A stretch of 64,000 nt of DNA from Streptomyces sp. NBC_00490 (lineage in GTDB: Bacteria; Actinomycetota; Actinomycetes; Streptomycetales; Streptomycetaceae): assembly GCF_036013645.1 (NCBI RefSeq), contig NZ_CP107869.1, forward strand, positions 6,820,001 through 6,884,000, written 5' to 3'. The notes beneath the pieces are model-generated. The model made no database searches. It saw only the letters and a program-made list of their open reading frames with translations, and was not told the DNA's origin. Each line of letters begins with the position of its first letter. Positions within the stretch are counted from its first letter, which is position 1. This document shows positions 6,624-15,842 of this stretch, piece after piece. Made by a program: the position numbers and the translations under genes.

Positions 6624-7993
6624 GCGACACCGCGACCCTCGCGGGCCTGGACCCGGTCACCCTCGCCGACGCACTGCGGGTGGCCGGGCAACCGGGCTTC
6701 GAGCGCTGGCAAGAGCAGATCAAGCGGACCGGAGGCTGTGCCGACCCGATCCACCTGACCGGCTGGGTCTTGCACAAGGACAAGACCAGCGGTGAGGTCC
6801 TGCACCGCTACAGCACCGAACACGAACCCGGCGGACGGCTGCGTATCGCCTGCGGCAACCGGCGTGCCTCACGCTGCCCGGCCTGCGCCTGGACCTATGC
6901 GGGCGACACCTACCACCTCATCCGCGCAGGGCTCGCCGGAGATGACCGCCGGGACATCCCCGCCACCGTCCGCGACCACCCCCGGGTCTTCGCCACCCTC
7001 ACCGCGCCGTCCTTCGGCCCGGTCCACAACCGGCCCGACCGCGGCGCCTGCCGCTGCGGGACACGACACGCTGGCGACGATCCCGCCCTCGGCTCCGCCC
7101 TCGACCCGGCGACCTACGACTACGCGGGCGCCGTGCTCTTCAACAACCACGCGGGCGGGCTGTGGATGCGCTTCACCAACCGGCTGCGCCGCGAGATCGC
7201 CGCCCGCGCCGGACTGACCCAACGCGAACTCGCCGACGCCTGCCGCATCTCCTACGGCAAGGTCGCCGAGTTCCAGAAGCGGGGCGCCGTCCACTTCCAC
7301 GCCGTGATCCGCCTCGACGGACCAGACGGCCCCGACTCCCCGCCGCCCTCCTGGGCCACCACCGATCTGCTCACCGACGCGATCCGCGCCGCCGTCCGGC
7401 ACACCTACACCAGCGTCAGCATCCCGCCCTCCGGCGACCAGCCCGCCCGCACCTTCCGATGGGGCCGACAGCTCGACATCCGCCCCGTCAAAGCCTTCGG
7501 GGACGGCTCAGAGCTGACCGAACGGGCCGTCGCCTCCTACGTCGCCAAGTACGCCACCAAAGCCGCCGAGAGCACCGACACCGTTGACCGCCGGATCGGC
7601 AACAAGGAAGCCCTGGACCTCCTCGACATCCCCGACCACCCCCGGCGACTCATCGCCGCCTGCCTGGACCTGCACGCGCTCTACCCGGACCGCAAGCTAC
7701 GCGACTGGGCCCACATGCTCGGCTTCCGCGGCCACTTCAGCTCCAAGTCCCGCCGCTACTCCACCACCCTCGGCGCCCTCCGACAGACCCGCGCCGACTA
7801 CCGCGCCGCCCAAGAACGCCAGACACGCGGCCTCGACGACATCGAGCCGGACACCGTCCTCGTCCTCGCCGACTGGCAATACACCGGACACGGCCACACC
7901 CCCGGCGAATCCGCCCTCGCCGCCACCATCGCCCGCGGCCTTCAGCTCAACCGCGAAACCGCCCGCGACGCATTGAAGGGGGAACCGGCGTGA
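6620..7993 (+). CDS. repSA: RepSA-type replication initiator
   Basis: A 457-residue initiator for rolling-circle replication of the excised element. Zinc-finger-like cysteines occur at residues 78-89 (CGN...CPAC). Motif FATLTAPSFGPVHNR is at 124-138. The metal-binding HxH is VHFHAVIRL (His225, His227). A catalytic-tyrosine region is YVAKYATK (Tyr307, Tyr311). These match the Rep family of pSAM2 and related AICEs. ATG 6620 overlaps the preceding stop, and the stop overlaps the GTG of xis. I did not locate the double-strand origin. Confidence 0.85.
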   Translation: MSDTATLAGLDPVTLADALRVAGQPGFERWQEQIKRTGGCADPIHLTGWVLHKDKTSGEVLHRYSTEHEPGGRLRIACGNRRASRCPACAWTYAGDTYHLIRAGLAGDDRRDIPATVRDHPRVFATLTAPSFGPVHNRPDRGACRCGTRHAGDDPALGSALDPATYDYAGAVLFNNHAGGLWMRFTNRLRREIAARAGLTQRELADACRISYGKVAEFQKRGAVHFHAVIRLDGPDGPDSPPPSWATTDLLTDAIRAAVRHTYTSVSIPPSGDQPARTFRWGRQLDIRPVKAFGDGSELTERAVASYVAKYATKAAESTDTVDRRIGNKEALDLLDIPDHPRRLIAACLDLHALYPDRKLRDWAHMLGFRGHFSSKSRRYSTTLGALRQTRADYRAAQERQTRGLDDIEPDTVLVLADWQYTGHGHTPGESALAATIARGLQLNRETARDALKGEPA

Positions 7994-8178
7994 AAGACGA
8001 GCTGATGACCGTTCCGGAGATCCTCGCCGAACTCAAGGGCATCTCACGCCGGACCTTCTACCGCTGGCGCGAACTGGGGCAGGCCCCGCAGGCATTCAAG
8101 CTGCCAAACGGTGAACTGAGGGTGTGGCGGAGCGACTTCACGGCATGGCTGAACAGCCGAGAAAGGGTGGCGGCGTGA
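7990..8178 (+). CDS. xis: Excisionase (Xis), MerR-like helix-turn-helix
   Basis: A 62-residue DNA-binding protein. It has the winged-helix excisionase pattern: MTVPEILAELKGISRRTFYRW, then the wing FKLPNGELRVWRSDFTAWL. It should bind near the attachment site and direct the integrase to excision. It has a GTG start overlapping the repSA stop (GTGA), and its own stop overlaps the integrase GTG. The rep-xis-int order is that of pSAM2. Confidence 0.85.
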   Translation: MKDELMTVPEILAELKGISRRTFYRWRELGQAPQAFKLPNGELRVWRSDFTAWLNSRERVAA

Positions 8179-9548
8179 AGTCGCTCGACGTGAAGGTCTG
8201 GGGTGTACGCAAGAGGAACACCAAAAAGCCGTCCTATGACATCCGGTGGATTGTCGCCGGGAACGTGTTCTCTGATCAGTTCCGTACCAAGGGACTTGCC
8301 GACAACTACCGTTCCAAGCTGCTCCGCGCCATGCGTGATGGCGAGGAATTCGACACGGTGACGGGGCTGCCGGATTCGATGGTCGAAAAGGCGCCTTCGA
8401 TGACGTGGTACGCCTTCGCCCTGAAGTACCTCGCCATGAAGTGGCCGCATGCTGCGCCGAACACGCGCGATGGGGTCAACGAGTCGCTGACCGCGCTGAC
8501 TGTGGCGCTCCTCGACGACCGCCCGGGACGACCGGCGGATGAGCTGCTGAGGAAGGCTCTCCGTAACTGGGCCTTCGTCCTGCCCGGTCCCGACGACTGT
8601 GAGTTGCCGACAGAGATTGCGAACACGCTGCACTGGGTGGCCAAGGCTTCGCGCCCGCTCTCGGACCTCGGGGACGCAGTGATCGGCCGGGCCGTGCTGG
8701 ACTCGCTGAAGCTGAAGCTCGACGGGACAGCAGCTGCTGCAGAGACCGTACGGCGCAAGCGGCGAACGCTGGTCAATGCGATGCATTACGCGGTTGATCT
8801 CGGCGAATTCAAAGAGAACCCGATCACCTCGGTGCGCTGGAAGAAACCGAAGGTCGTCAAGGAAGTTGATCCGCGCGTGGTCGCGAACCCGGAGCAGGCT
8901 CGGTCTCTGCTGGTCGCAGTCTCCTACATCGGCGGCTATGGCCGGGCTCGCGGTCGTCGACTAGTCGGCCTTTTCGCCTGCATGTACTACGGCGCGTTCC
9001 GTCCGGCCGAAGCTGTCGGTCTCAAAGAGGCGGACTTGAAGCTGCCGGAAAAGGGCTGGGGTACGGCGCTGCTGAATAGCACTCGTCCCAGTGTCGGTAA
9101 GCGTTGGACCGACTCCGGCGAAACGCACGACGATCGCGGTCTGAAGAACCGGCCCGTGGAAGAGGTCCGACCCGTGCCGATTCCGCCTCACCTCGTCGCG
9201 ATCCTGCGGGATCACATCGACACCTTCGGCGTAGCGGATGACGGACGCCTGTTCACCAACGAGCGTGGGGGAGTGGTCGGTTCGTCGACGTACTTCCGGG
9301 TGTGGCAGGAGGCTCGCGCGCTGGCACTCCCGCCAGCCGTCTTGGCGTCACCGCTCGCCGCCCGCCCGTACGACCTTCGGCACTCAGCGCTGTCGACCTG
9401 GCTCAACTCGGGTGTTGACGCAACCGAGGTCGCCGAACGGGCGGGCAACAGTGTCGAGGTCCTGTTGAGCCGTTATGCGAAGTGCATCGACGGTCGACAA
9501 GGGATCGCCAACCGCAAGATCGAGGAGCTGTTGCGCGAGTACGACTGA
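8175..9548 (+). CDS. int: Tyrosine integrase of the AICE
   Basis: A 457-residue tyrosine recombinase that should integrate the element at the adjacent tRNA-Arg. Catalytic regions seen: box I Arg in YYGAFRPAEAVGL, box II YDLRHSALSTWL, and the nucleophile Tyr in VEVLLSRYAKCIDG. The position before LR-H is Tyr and the later GH motif reads GN; both forms occur in actinobacterial integrases. The frame is open from 8124, but GTG 8175, overlapping the xis stop, gives the family N-terminus (VKSLDVKVW). Base composition is slightly lower in GC than the transfer genes. Confidence 0.88.
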   Translation: MKSLDVKVWGVRKRNTKKPSYDIRWIVAGNVFSDQFRTKGLADNYRSKLLRAMRDGEEFDTVTGLPDSMVEKAPSMTWYAFALKYLAMKWPHAAPNTRDGVNESLTALTVALLDDRPGRPADELLRKALRNWAFVLPGPDDCELPTEIANTLHWVAKASRPLSDLGDAVIGRAVLDSLKLKLDGTAAAAETVRRKRRTLVNAMHYAVDLGEFKENPITSVRWKKPKVVKEVDPRVVANPEQARSLLVAVSYIGGYGRARGRRLVGLFACMYYGAFRPAEAVGLKEADLKLPEKGWGTALLNSTRPSVGKRWTDSGETHDDRGLKNRPVEEVRPVPIPPHLVAILRDHIDTFGVADDGRLFTNERGGVVGSSTYFRVWQEARALALPPAVLASPLAARPYDLRHSALSTWLNSGVDATEVAERAGNSVEVLLSRYAKCIDGRQGIANRKIEELLREYD

Positions 9549-9573
9549 CCCCGCCCGCCCCGCGCTAGGCTTC

Positions 9574-9599
9574 AGGCCCCTGGATTCGTCCGGGGGCCT
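9574..9599 (+). terminator. Hairpin terminator after int
   Basis: An 11-bp stem (9574-9584 with 9589-9599, one G-T pair) closed by a ttcg tetraloop, 25 bp after the integrase stop. No long U-tract follows. Confidence 0.6.
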
Positions 9600-9709
9600 T
9601 CGCCGTTTCTAGGGCTGACCAGGGACGATGCCTCAAGATCCCGTCCACGAATAGTCCACGGACCCCGACATAGGGCCGCTCAGTGCTGCATACGCCTGCA
9701 CATACGCCA

Positions 9710-9747
9710 AGACCCCGCACTCAGCATCACTGCTGGTTACGGGGTCT
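9710..9747 (-). terminator. Hairpin just downstream of tRNA-Arg
   Basis: An outer stem (agacccc, 9710-9716, with ggggtct, 9741-9747) encloses an inner one (cagca 9722-9726 with tgctg 9731-9735). On the minus strand it lies 20 bases beyond the tRNA 3' end and probably terminates or bounds the tRNA transcript. Confidence 0.5.
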
Positions 9748-9766
9748 CTGGGCACCTCATACAGGG

Positions 9767-9810
9767 TGCCCCCGGCAGGATTCGAACCTGCGCACACGGC
9801 TCCGGAGGCC
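9767..9810. other. Probable attachment site (3' half of tRNA-Arg)
   Basis: Inferred from position. The integrase ends 218 bp away and the tRNA 3' half points at the element. The core should lie between the anticodon loop and the discriminator base. The partner copy was not found in the window and is expected to the left of position 1. Confidence 0.5.
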
Positions 9811-9838
9811 GTTGCTCTATCCCCTGAGCTACGGGGGC
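9767..9838 (-). tRNA. tRNA-Arg (anticodon CCG)
   Basis: A 72-base cloverleaf on the minus strand. The acceptor stem gcccccg pairs perfectly with cgggggc, the discriminator is A, and CCA is not encoded. The anticodon arm acggc/gccgt carries loop ctccgga, giving anticodon CCG for Arg codon CGG. The T arm gcagg/cctgc has loop ttcgaat. Its 3' end faces the integrase, as expected when a tyrosine integrase uses a tRNA 3' half as attB and restores it on insertion. Confidence 0.93.
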
Positions 9839-10043
9839 GTGTCGGTCGCGTTGCTCGCGGCGACGGGTAGAACACTACCAGCTCCGTCGGGGTGTTCATG
9901 AACGGGTTTATCGGCGTCGTAGCCCTGTCCGGGAGGGGGTGTGGTGGTCGGTTGTGGGGACTGGTGATCTCGTTCGTTCCCCGGTGGGGGCAGAAGTCGG
10001 TAAAACCCGGACGCGGTGGCCGGTCCGGACCTACTCTCGAGTT

Positions 10044-10514
10044 GTGCCAGGCGCGTCGGGCCGGGTGCTTGTTGTGGACGACAACAAGGTCATCCGGCAG
10101 TTGATCAGGGTCAATCTCGAGCTGGAGGGCATCGAGGTCGTGACCGCGGCTGATGGTGCCGAGTGTCTGGATGTGGTGCATCAGGTGCGGCCCGATGTGG
10201 TGACCCTTGATGTCGTTATGCCCCGACTCGATGGGCTTCGGACCGCCGCTCGGCTGCGTTCCGATCCGCGGACCCGTGATCTTCCTCTGGCCATCGTCAG
10301 CGCGTGCACGCAGCACGAGGTCGAAAGCGGTCTCGATGTCGGCGTCGACGCGTTCCTGGCCAAGCCCTTCGAGCCCGCCGAACTCGTCCAGCTCGTACGG
10401 CAGTTGATCGAGCGCAGGCATGCCGCGGACCCGGTCGAGGAGGACAGCGACGACGTGTTCGGGCGCGTCCTCGGCGCCGGCGAGACCGAGAGGGCCGGAC
10501 GCACCGGCGCCTGA
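10044..10514 (+). CDS. Stand-alone response-regulator receiver protein
   Basis: A 156-residue CheY-like protein and the first chromosomal gene after the element. Acidic pocket residues are Asp12/Asp13, the phospho-acceptor is Asp56 (VTLDVVMPRLDG), Ser86 takes the Thr/Ser position, and Lys107 is in FLAKPFEP. There is no output domain; the last 30 residues are acidic and probably disordered. The open frame extends upstream, but GTG 10044 (VPGASGRVLVVDD) fits the domain edge. No cognate kinase is nearby. Confidence 0.75.
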   Translation: MPGASGRVLVVDDNKVIRQLIRVNLELEGIEVVTAADGAECLDVVHQVRPDVVTLDVVMPRLDGLRTAARLRSDPRTRDLPLAIVSACTQHEVESGLDVGVDAFLAKPFEPAELVQLVRQLIERRHAADPVEEDSDDVFGRVLGAGETERAGRTGA

Positions 10515-10650
10515 GCCGCCCGATCGCCCCGCCCGCCACCCACCTCACGCCCCACGCCCGCCTGGCCCGGTATCTCGCCGCCGTCCACATCGCGGACCTT
10601 CGCCCAAACCGACTCGCCTACCCACCCCCCTCCTCCCCTACGCTTGTCCC

Positions 10651-11931
10651 GTGACCCCCGTCGAGCTCTCCCGCACCGTGCTGCGCGCGGTCCGTCGCGC
10701 TGTCGACGGCGGGGAGCTGAGCGTGACCGTTCCCGGACGGGCCGTCGTCACGCCCCCAGGGCCCGGTGGCTGTGGTGACTACGCCACCAACATCGCCCTC
10801 CAGCTCGCCCGCCCCGCCGGGCAGCCGTCGGCAAAGGTCGCCGAGATCCTCCGGCCGCATCTCCTCGACACCCCCGGCGTCACCGACGTCGTCGTCACGG
10901 GACCGGGGTTCCTCAACATCAGTCTGCGCGACGCCGGCCCCACCGGGCTTGTCGAGGAGATCCTGCGGCGCGGGCTCCGGTACGGGCACAGTGACCGTCC
11001 CACCGGACAGACCGTGCGGCTCCACGCCCCGCACGAGGTCCGCGCCGTCGTCGTCATGGACGCCATCGCCCGCATCCTGGTCTCCCAGGGCGCCCTCGTC
11101 CGTACGTCCTCGCAAACCCCGCCCCGGCCGGAGTGGACCGGCCTCCTGGGCGCACGCGTCGACGCCTCCGGCACCCCTGACGCGCCCACCCCCCTCGACG
11201 TCGACGTCCGTCCGGTGGTCGCCCCCGCTGACCCCGCCTCCTCTGGGGCGCGCGTCGATGCCTTCGGCACCCTCAAGGCGCCCGCCTCCCTCGACGCCAA
11301 CGTGCGACCGGTGTCTGCCCCCGCCGACCCCACCCCCTCCGGCACCCCCGACGCACCCACCCCCCTCGACGTCGACGTCCGCCCGGTGCCCGCCCCCGCC
11401 GACCCCACCCCCCTCGGCCGTGACGCCGCCCGCTGGGCCCTGCTCCATCCCGCCGCCCACGACCGGCCCCGGATCACCGACGAGCACCTCGTCCAGCGCG
11501 AGAGCAACCCTCTCTTCCGCGTCCGCTACGCCCACGCCCGCACCCGGGCCCTCAGCCGCAACGCCGCCGACCTGGGATTCGACGCCCAACCCGGAGACGT
11601 ACGGTCTGACGATCCGTACCCCGGAGACGTACGGCCTGGCGATCCGCACCCCGGCGAGCCGCGAGTCACCGCCGGCGTTCTCTTCGGCGTCCTCGCCGAC
11701 CACCCCCGGATCCTGGGCGTCGCCGCCACGGCGTATGCGCCGGACCGGCTCGCCCGCCACCTGGTCACCGTCGCCGACGCGACCCTCGCCTTTCTTCCCA
11801 CGGTCCTCCCGCTCGGCGACGAGAAACCCTCGGTCGCCCACCGTTCCCGGCTCGCCCTCGCCGAGGCCGCCGGGACGGTGCTGGCCGGCGGCCTGACCCT
11901 GCTCGGCATCGACGCACCCGACCACATCTAG
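10651..11931 (+). CDS. nrtL: ArgS-related anticodon-binding protein NrtL
   Basis: A 426-residue protein related to arginyl-tRNA synthetase but without the catalytic core. An N-terminal Arg_tRNA_N-like domain (about 1-120: ALQLARPAG, VVVTGPGFLNI) is joined by a long Pro/Asp-rich linker to a C-terminal DALR-type anticodon-binding domain (about 270-426, starting HLVQRESNPLFRVRYAHA). HIGH and KMSKS motifs are absent. The linker has two repeat arrays, listed separately. The gene sits 17 bp before lysA, the position argS often holds in actinobacteria. The exact function is not established. Start GTG 10651. Confidence 0.75.
   Translation: MTPVELSRTVLRAVRRAVDGGELSVTVPGRAVVTPPGPGGCGDYATNIALQLARPAGQPSAKVAEILRPHLLDTPGVTDVVVTGPGFLNISLRDAGPTGLVEEILRRGLRYGHSDRPTGQTVRLHAPHEVRAVVVMDAIARILVSQGALVRTSSQTPPRPEWTGLLGARVDASGTPDAPTPLDVDVRPVVAPADPASSGARVDAFGTLKAPASLDANVRPVSAPADPTPSGTPDAPTPLDVDVRPVPAPADPTPLGRDAARWALLHPAAHDRPRITDEHLVQRESNPLFRVRYAHARTRALSRNAADLGFDAQPGDVRSDDPYPGDVRPGDPHPGEPRVTAGVLFGVLADHPRILGVAATAYAPDRLARHLVTVADATLAFLPTVLPLGDEKPSVAHRSRLALAEAAGTVLAGGLTLLGIDAPDHI
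11149..11419 (+). repeat. About 96-bp in-frame tandem repeat in the nrtL linker (2.8 copies)
   Basis: Two 32-residue units start GARVDASGTPDAPTPLD and GARVDAFGTLKAPASLD. A third, 25 residues long, lacks the first seven. Each ends in a (V/S/P)APADP motif. Units keep the reading frame and have diverged by several substitutions. A shorter PGDVR-type repeat (about 11589-11661) follows nearer the C-terminal domain. Confidence 0.75.
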
Positions 11932-11948
11932 AGAGCCAGCCACAGACC

Positions 11949-13340
11949 ATGAGCCGTTCCGCACACCCCGCCGGGCCCCGTCACGCCGATGTCCTCCCCG
12001 AGGGCCACTACTCCGCGCCGCCCGCCGACCTGAACACCCTCGACCCGAAGGTCTGGGCCCAGACGGTCACGCGCGACGAGGACGGTGTCCTCACCGTCGG
12101 CGGCATCACCGCCACCCAGCTCGCCGAGGAGTACGGCACCCCCGCCTACGTCATCGACGAGACCGACTTCCGCGCGCGGGCCCGCGCCTGGCGTTCCGCC
12201 TTCGGTGCCGACGCCGACGTCTTCTACGCCGGCAAGGCGTTCCTCTCCCGTGCCGTCGTCCGCTGGCTGCACGAGGAGGGGCTCAACCTCGACGTGTGCT
12301 CCGGTGGCGAGCTCGCCACCGCCCTGTCCGCCGGTATGCCCGCCGACCGCATCGCCTTCCACGGCAACAACAAGTCGAAGGAGGAGATCGAGAGGGCGAT
12401 CCGCGCGGACGTCGGCCGTATCGTCCTCGACTCCTTCCAGGAGATCGTCCGCGTCGCCCACATCGCCCAGGAACTCGGCAAGCGGCAGCGCGTCCAGATC
12501 CGTGTCACCGTCGGCGTGGAAGCACACACGCACGAGTTCATCGCCACCGCCCACGAGGACCAGAAGTTCGGCATCCCGCTCGCCGGCGGGCAGGCCGCCG
12601 AAGCCGTACGGCGGGCTCTTCAGCTGGACGGCCTCGAACTCATCGGCATCCACTCCCACATCGGGTCGCAGATCTTCGACATGTCCGGCTTCGAGGTCGC
12701 CGCCCACCGGGTCGTCGGGCTGCTGAAGGACATCCGTGACGAGCACGGCGTGGAGCTTCCCGAGATCGACCTCGGTGGTGGCCTCGGTATCGCCTACACC
12801 TCCGACGACGACCCGCGCGAGCCCCACGAGATCGCCAAGGCGCTCACCGAGATCGTCACGCGTGAGTGCGAGTCCGCCAAGCTCCGCACCCCCCGGATCT
12901 CCGTCGAGCCGGGGCGTGCCATCGTCGGCCCCACCGCGTTCACGCTCTACGAGGTCGGCACCACCAAGCCCCTCGACGGCCTTCGCACCTACGTCTCCGT
13001 CGACGGCGGCATGTCCGACAACATCCGGACCGCGCTGTACGACGCCGAGTACACCGTCGCCCTGGTCTCCCGCACCTCCGACGCCGAGCCCATGCTCGCG
13101 CGGGTCGTCGGCAAGCACTGCGAGAGCGGGGACATCGTGGTGAAGGACGCGTTCCTGCCGGCCGACATCGTGCCCGGTGACCTCATCGCGGTCCCTGCCA
13201 CGGGTGCCTACTGCCGGTCCATGGCCAGCAACTACAACCATGTGCTGCGGCCGCCGGTCGTCGCGGTGAACGATGGTGAGTCCCGGGTCATCGTCCGCCG
13301 TGAGACGGAGGAGGACCTGCTGCGTCTCGACGTCGGGTGA
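11949..13340 (+). CDS. lysA: Diaminopimelate decarboxylase
   Basis: A 463-residue PLP enzyme catalysing the last step of lysine synthesis, meso-diaminopimelate to L-lysine. PLP Lys96 lies in FYAGKAF. The HSHIGSQI and GGGLGIAY phosphate-binding motifs and the CESGDIVV region near the C-terminus are present. The length is normal for actinobacteria. It heads a run of aspartate-family amino-acid genes (lysA, hom, thrC, thrB). A hairpin after the stop separates it partly from hom. Confidence 0.95.
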   Translation: MSRSAHPAGPRHADVLPEGHYSAPPADLNTLDPKVWAQTVTRDEDGVLTVGGITATQLAEEYGTPAYVIDETDFRARARAWRSAFGADADVFYAGKAFLSRAVVRWLHEEGLNLDVCSGGELATALSAGMPADRIAFHGNNKSKEEIERAIRADVGRIVLDSFQEIVRVAHIAQELGKRQRVQIRVTVGVEAHTHEFIATAHEDQKFGIPLAGGQAAEAVRRALQLDGLELIGIHSHIGSQIFDMSGFEVAAHRVVGLLKDIRDEHGVELPEIDLGGGLGIAYTSDDDPREPHEIAKALTEIVTRECESAKLRTPRISVEPGRAIVGPTAFTLYEVGTTKPLDGLRTYVSVDGGMSDNIRTALYDAEYTVALVSRTSDAEPMLARVVGKHCESGDIVVKDAFLPADIVPGDLIAVPATGAYCRSMASNYNHVLRPPVVAVNDGESRVIVRRETEEDLLRLDVG

Positions 13341-13352
13341 GCCCTCGGCGGC

Positions 13353-13379
13353 GGGTGGAAGATCTCCTGTCTTCCACCC
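13353..13379 (+). terminator. Hairpin between lysA and hom
   Basis: Bases 13353-13362 (gggtggaaga) pair perfectly with 13370-13379, with a 7-base loop. There is no U-tract. It may terminate or attenuate lysA transcription. Confidence 0.5.
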
Positions 13380-13484
13380 CCGTACAAATGAAATAGATGT
13401 CTCACGATCCGGACGAAGGGTAGAAACTCCCGTCCAGTGAGTGAGACTGGTCCAACCGTAGACGGTATGAGGAAACGAGGTCGG

Positions 13485-14777
13485 ATGATGCGTACGCGTC
13501 CGCTGAAGGTGGCGCTGCTGGGCTGTGGGGTTGTCGGCTCAGAGGTGGCGCGCATCATGACGACGCACGCCGACGACCTCGCCGCGCGCATCGGCGCCCC
13601 CGTCGAGCTCGCCGGGGTCGCCGTGCGACGGCCCTCCAAGGTGCGCGAAGGCATCCCGGCCGAGCTCGTGACCACCGACGCCACCGCCCTCGTCAAACGC
13701 GGGGACATCGACGTCGTCGTGGAGGTCATCGGCGGCATCGAGCCCGCGCGCTCCCTCATCACCACGGCCTTCGAGCACGGCGCCTCCGTCGTCTCCGCCA
13801 ACAAGGCGCTCCTCGCCCAGGACGGCGCCGCCCTGCACGCCGCCGCCGAGGAGCACGACGCGGACCTCTACTACGAGGCCGCCGTCGCCGGTGCCATCCC
13901 GCTGATCCGGCCGCTGCGCGAGTCCCTCGCCGGCGACAAGGTCAACCGCGTGCTCGGCATCGTCAACGGCACGACCAACTTCATCCTCGACAAGATGGAC
14001 TCCACCGGCGCCGGCTACCAGGAGGCCCTCGACGAGGCCACCGCCCTGGGGTACGCCGAGGCCGACCCCACCGCCGACGTCGAGGGCTTCGACGCCGCCG
14101 CCAAGGCCGCCATCCTCGCCGGTATCGCCTTCCACACGCGCGTGCGTCTCGACGACGTCTACCGCGAGGGGATGACCGAGGTCACCGCCTCCGACTTCGC
14201 CTCCGCGAAGAACATGGGCTGCACCATCAAGCTGCTCGCGATCTGCGAGCGGGCCGGGGACGGCGAGTCCGTCACCGCGCGCGTGCACCCCGCGATGATC
14301 CCGCTGACCCATCCGCTGGCCTCCGTGCGCGGCGCCTACAACGCCGTCTTCGTCGAGTCGGACGCGGCCGGTCAGCTCATGTTCTACGGCCCCGGCGCCG
14401 GTGGTGCTCCCACCGCCTCGGCCGTGCTCGGCGACCTGGTCGCCGTCTGCCGGAACCGGCTCAATGGTGCGACCGGTCCCGGCGAGTCCGCGTACGCCGC
14501 CCTTCCCGTGTCGGGCATGGGTGAGGTCTTCACGCGGTACCACATCAGCCTTGACGTGGCGGACAAACCGGGTGTTCTCGCCCAGGTGGCCACTGTGTTC
14601 GCCGAACACGGGGTGTCCATCGATACGGTTCGCCAACAGGGCAAGGACGGCGAGGCCTCCCTCGTCGTCGTGACCCACCGCGCGTCCGACGCCGCCCTGG
14701 GCGGGACCGTCGAGGCGTTGCGCAAGCTCGACACCGTGCGCGGTGTCGCCAGCATCATGCGGGTTGAAGGAGAGTAA
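13485..14777 (+). CDS. hom: Homoserine dehydrogenase
   Basis: A 430-residue enzyme reducing aspartate semialdehyde to homoserine, the branch point to threonine and methionine. The Rossmann motif GCGVVGSE is at residues 13-20, followed by the central catalytic domain (GIVNGTTNFILDKM). A C-terminal ACT domain at about 350-430 (DVADKPGVLAQVATVFAEHG) is the likely site of threonine feedback. Start ATG 13485 follows acgagg; ATG 13488 is equally possible. thrC follows 6 bp after the stop. Confidence 0.93.
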   Translation: MMRTRPLKVALLGCGVVGSEVARIMTTHADDLAARIGAPVELAGVAVRRPSKVREGIPAELVTTDATALVKRGDIDVVVEVIGGIEPARSLITTAFEHGASVVSANKALLAQDGAALHAAAEEHDADLYYEAAVAGAIPLIRPLRESLAGDKVNRVLGIVNGTTNFILDKMDSTGAGYQEALDEATALGYAEADPTADVEGFDAAAKAAILAGIAFHTRVRLDDVYREGMTEVTASDFASAKNMGCTIKLLAICERAGDGESVTARVHPAMIPLTHPLASVRGAYNAVFVESDAAGQLMFYGPGAGGAPTASAVLGDLVAVCRNRLNGATGPGESAYAALPVSGMGEVFTRYHISLDVADKPGVLAQVATVFAEHGVSIDTVRQQGKDGEASLVVVTHRASDAALGGTVEALRKLDTVRGVASIMRVEGE

Positions 14778-14783
14778 CCAGCA

Positions 14784-15842
14784 ATGACCCACCAGTGGCG
14801 CGGAATCATCGAGGAGTACCGGGACCGGCTGCCCGTCTCCGACAGCACGCCGGTCGTGACGCTCCGCGAGGGCGGCACGCCCCTCGTGCCCGCGCAGGTG
14901 CTCTCCGAGCGCACGGGCTGCGAGGTCCACCTCAAGGTGGAGGGCGCGAACCCGACGGGGTCCTTCAAGGACCGCGGCATGACCATGGCCATCACCCGGG
15001 CCAAGGAGGAGGGTGCGAAGGCGGTCATCTGCGCCTCCACCGGCAACACCTCCGCCTCCGCCGCCGCGTACGCGGTGCGCGCCGGCATGGTCTGCGCCGT
15101 ACTCGTCCCGCAGGGAAAGATCGCGCTCGGCAAGATGGGCCAGGCGCTCATCCACGGCGCGAAGATCCTCCAGGTCGACGGCAACTTCGACGACTGCCTC
15201 ACCCTCGCCCGCGCCCTGAGCGACAACTACCCCGTGGCGCTGGTCAATTCGGTCAATCCGGTGCGCATCGAGGGTCAGAAGACCGCCGCCTTCGAGATCG
15301 TGGACATGCTCGGCGACGCACCCGACATCCACGTGCTCCCGGTCGGCAACGCGGGCAACATCACCGCGTACTGGAAGGGCTACAAGGAGTACGCCGCCGA
15401 CGGCATCGCCGCGAAGACCCCCCGCATGTGGGGCTTCCAGGCCTCCGGCAGTGCCCCGATCGTGCGCGGCGAGGTCGTCAAGGACCCGTCGACGATCGCC
15501 ACCGCCATCCGCATCGGCAACCCGGCCTCCTGGAACTACGCCCTCGCGGCCCGGGACGAGTCCGGCGGCCTCATCGACGAGGTGACGGACCGTGAGATCC
15601 TGCGCGCCTACCGCCTGTTGGCCGCGCAGGAGGGTGTCTTCGTGGAGCCCGCCTCCGCCGCGTCCGTCGCCGGTCTGCTGAAGGCCGCCGAGCAGGGACT
15701 GGTCGACCCGGGCCAGAAGATCGTGTGCACCGTCACCGGCAACGGCCTCAAGGACCCCGACTGGGCCGTCGCCGGCGCCCCGCAGCCGGTCACCGTCCCG
15801 GTCGACGCGGCCACGGCGGCCGAGCGCCTCGGCCTCGTATAA
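14784..15842 (+). CDS. thrC: Threonine synthase
   Basis: A 352-residue PLP enzyme converting O-phosphohomoserine to threonine. The Schiff-base Lys62 lies in [17 protein letters not shown] phosphate loop [11 protein letters not shown] is seen further on. It has the short form typical of actinobacteria. A gaaggaga site precedes ATG 14784, and the gap to hom is only 6 bp, indicating an operon. Confidence 0.95.
   Translation: MTHQWRGIIEEYRDRLPVSDSTPVVTLREGGTPLVPAQVLSERTGCEVHLKVEGANPTGSFKDRGMTMAITRAKEEGAKAVICASTGNTSASAAAYAVRAGMVCAVLVPQGKIALGKMGQALIHGAKILQVDGNFDDCLTLARALSDNYPVALVNSVNPVRIEGQKTAAFEIVDMLGDAPDIHVLPVGNAGNITAYWKGYKEYAADGIAAKTPRMWGFQASGSAPIVRGEVVKDPSTIATAIRIGNPASWNYALAARDESGGLIDEVTDREILRAYRLLAAQEGVFVEPASAASVAGLLKAAEQGLVDPGQKIVCTVTGNGLKDPDWAVAGAPQPVTVPVDAATAAERLGLV

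Noticed and set aside
8175..9548. Integrase inactivation because the GH motif reads GN and box II His is Tyr
   Set aside because: Both substitutions occur in actinobacterial integrases, and Arg residues and Tyr are intact.
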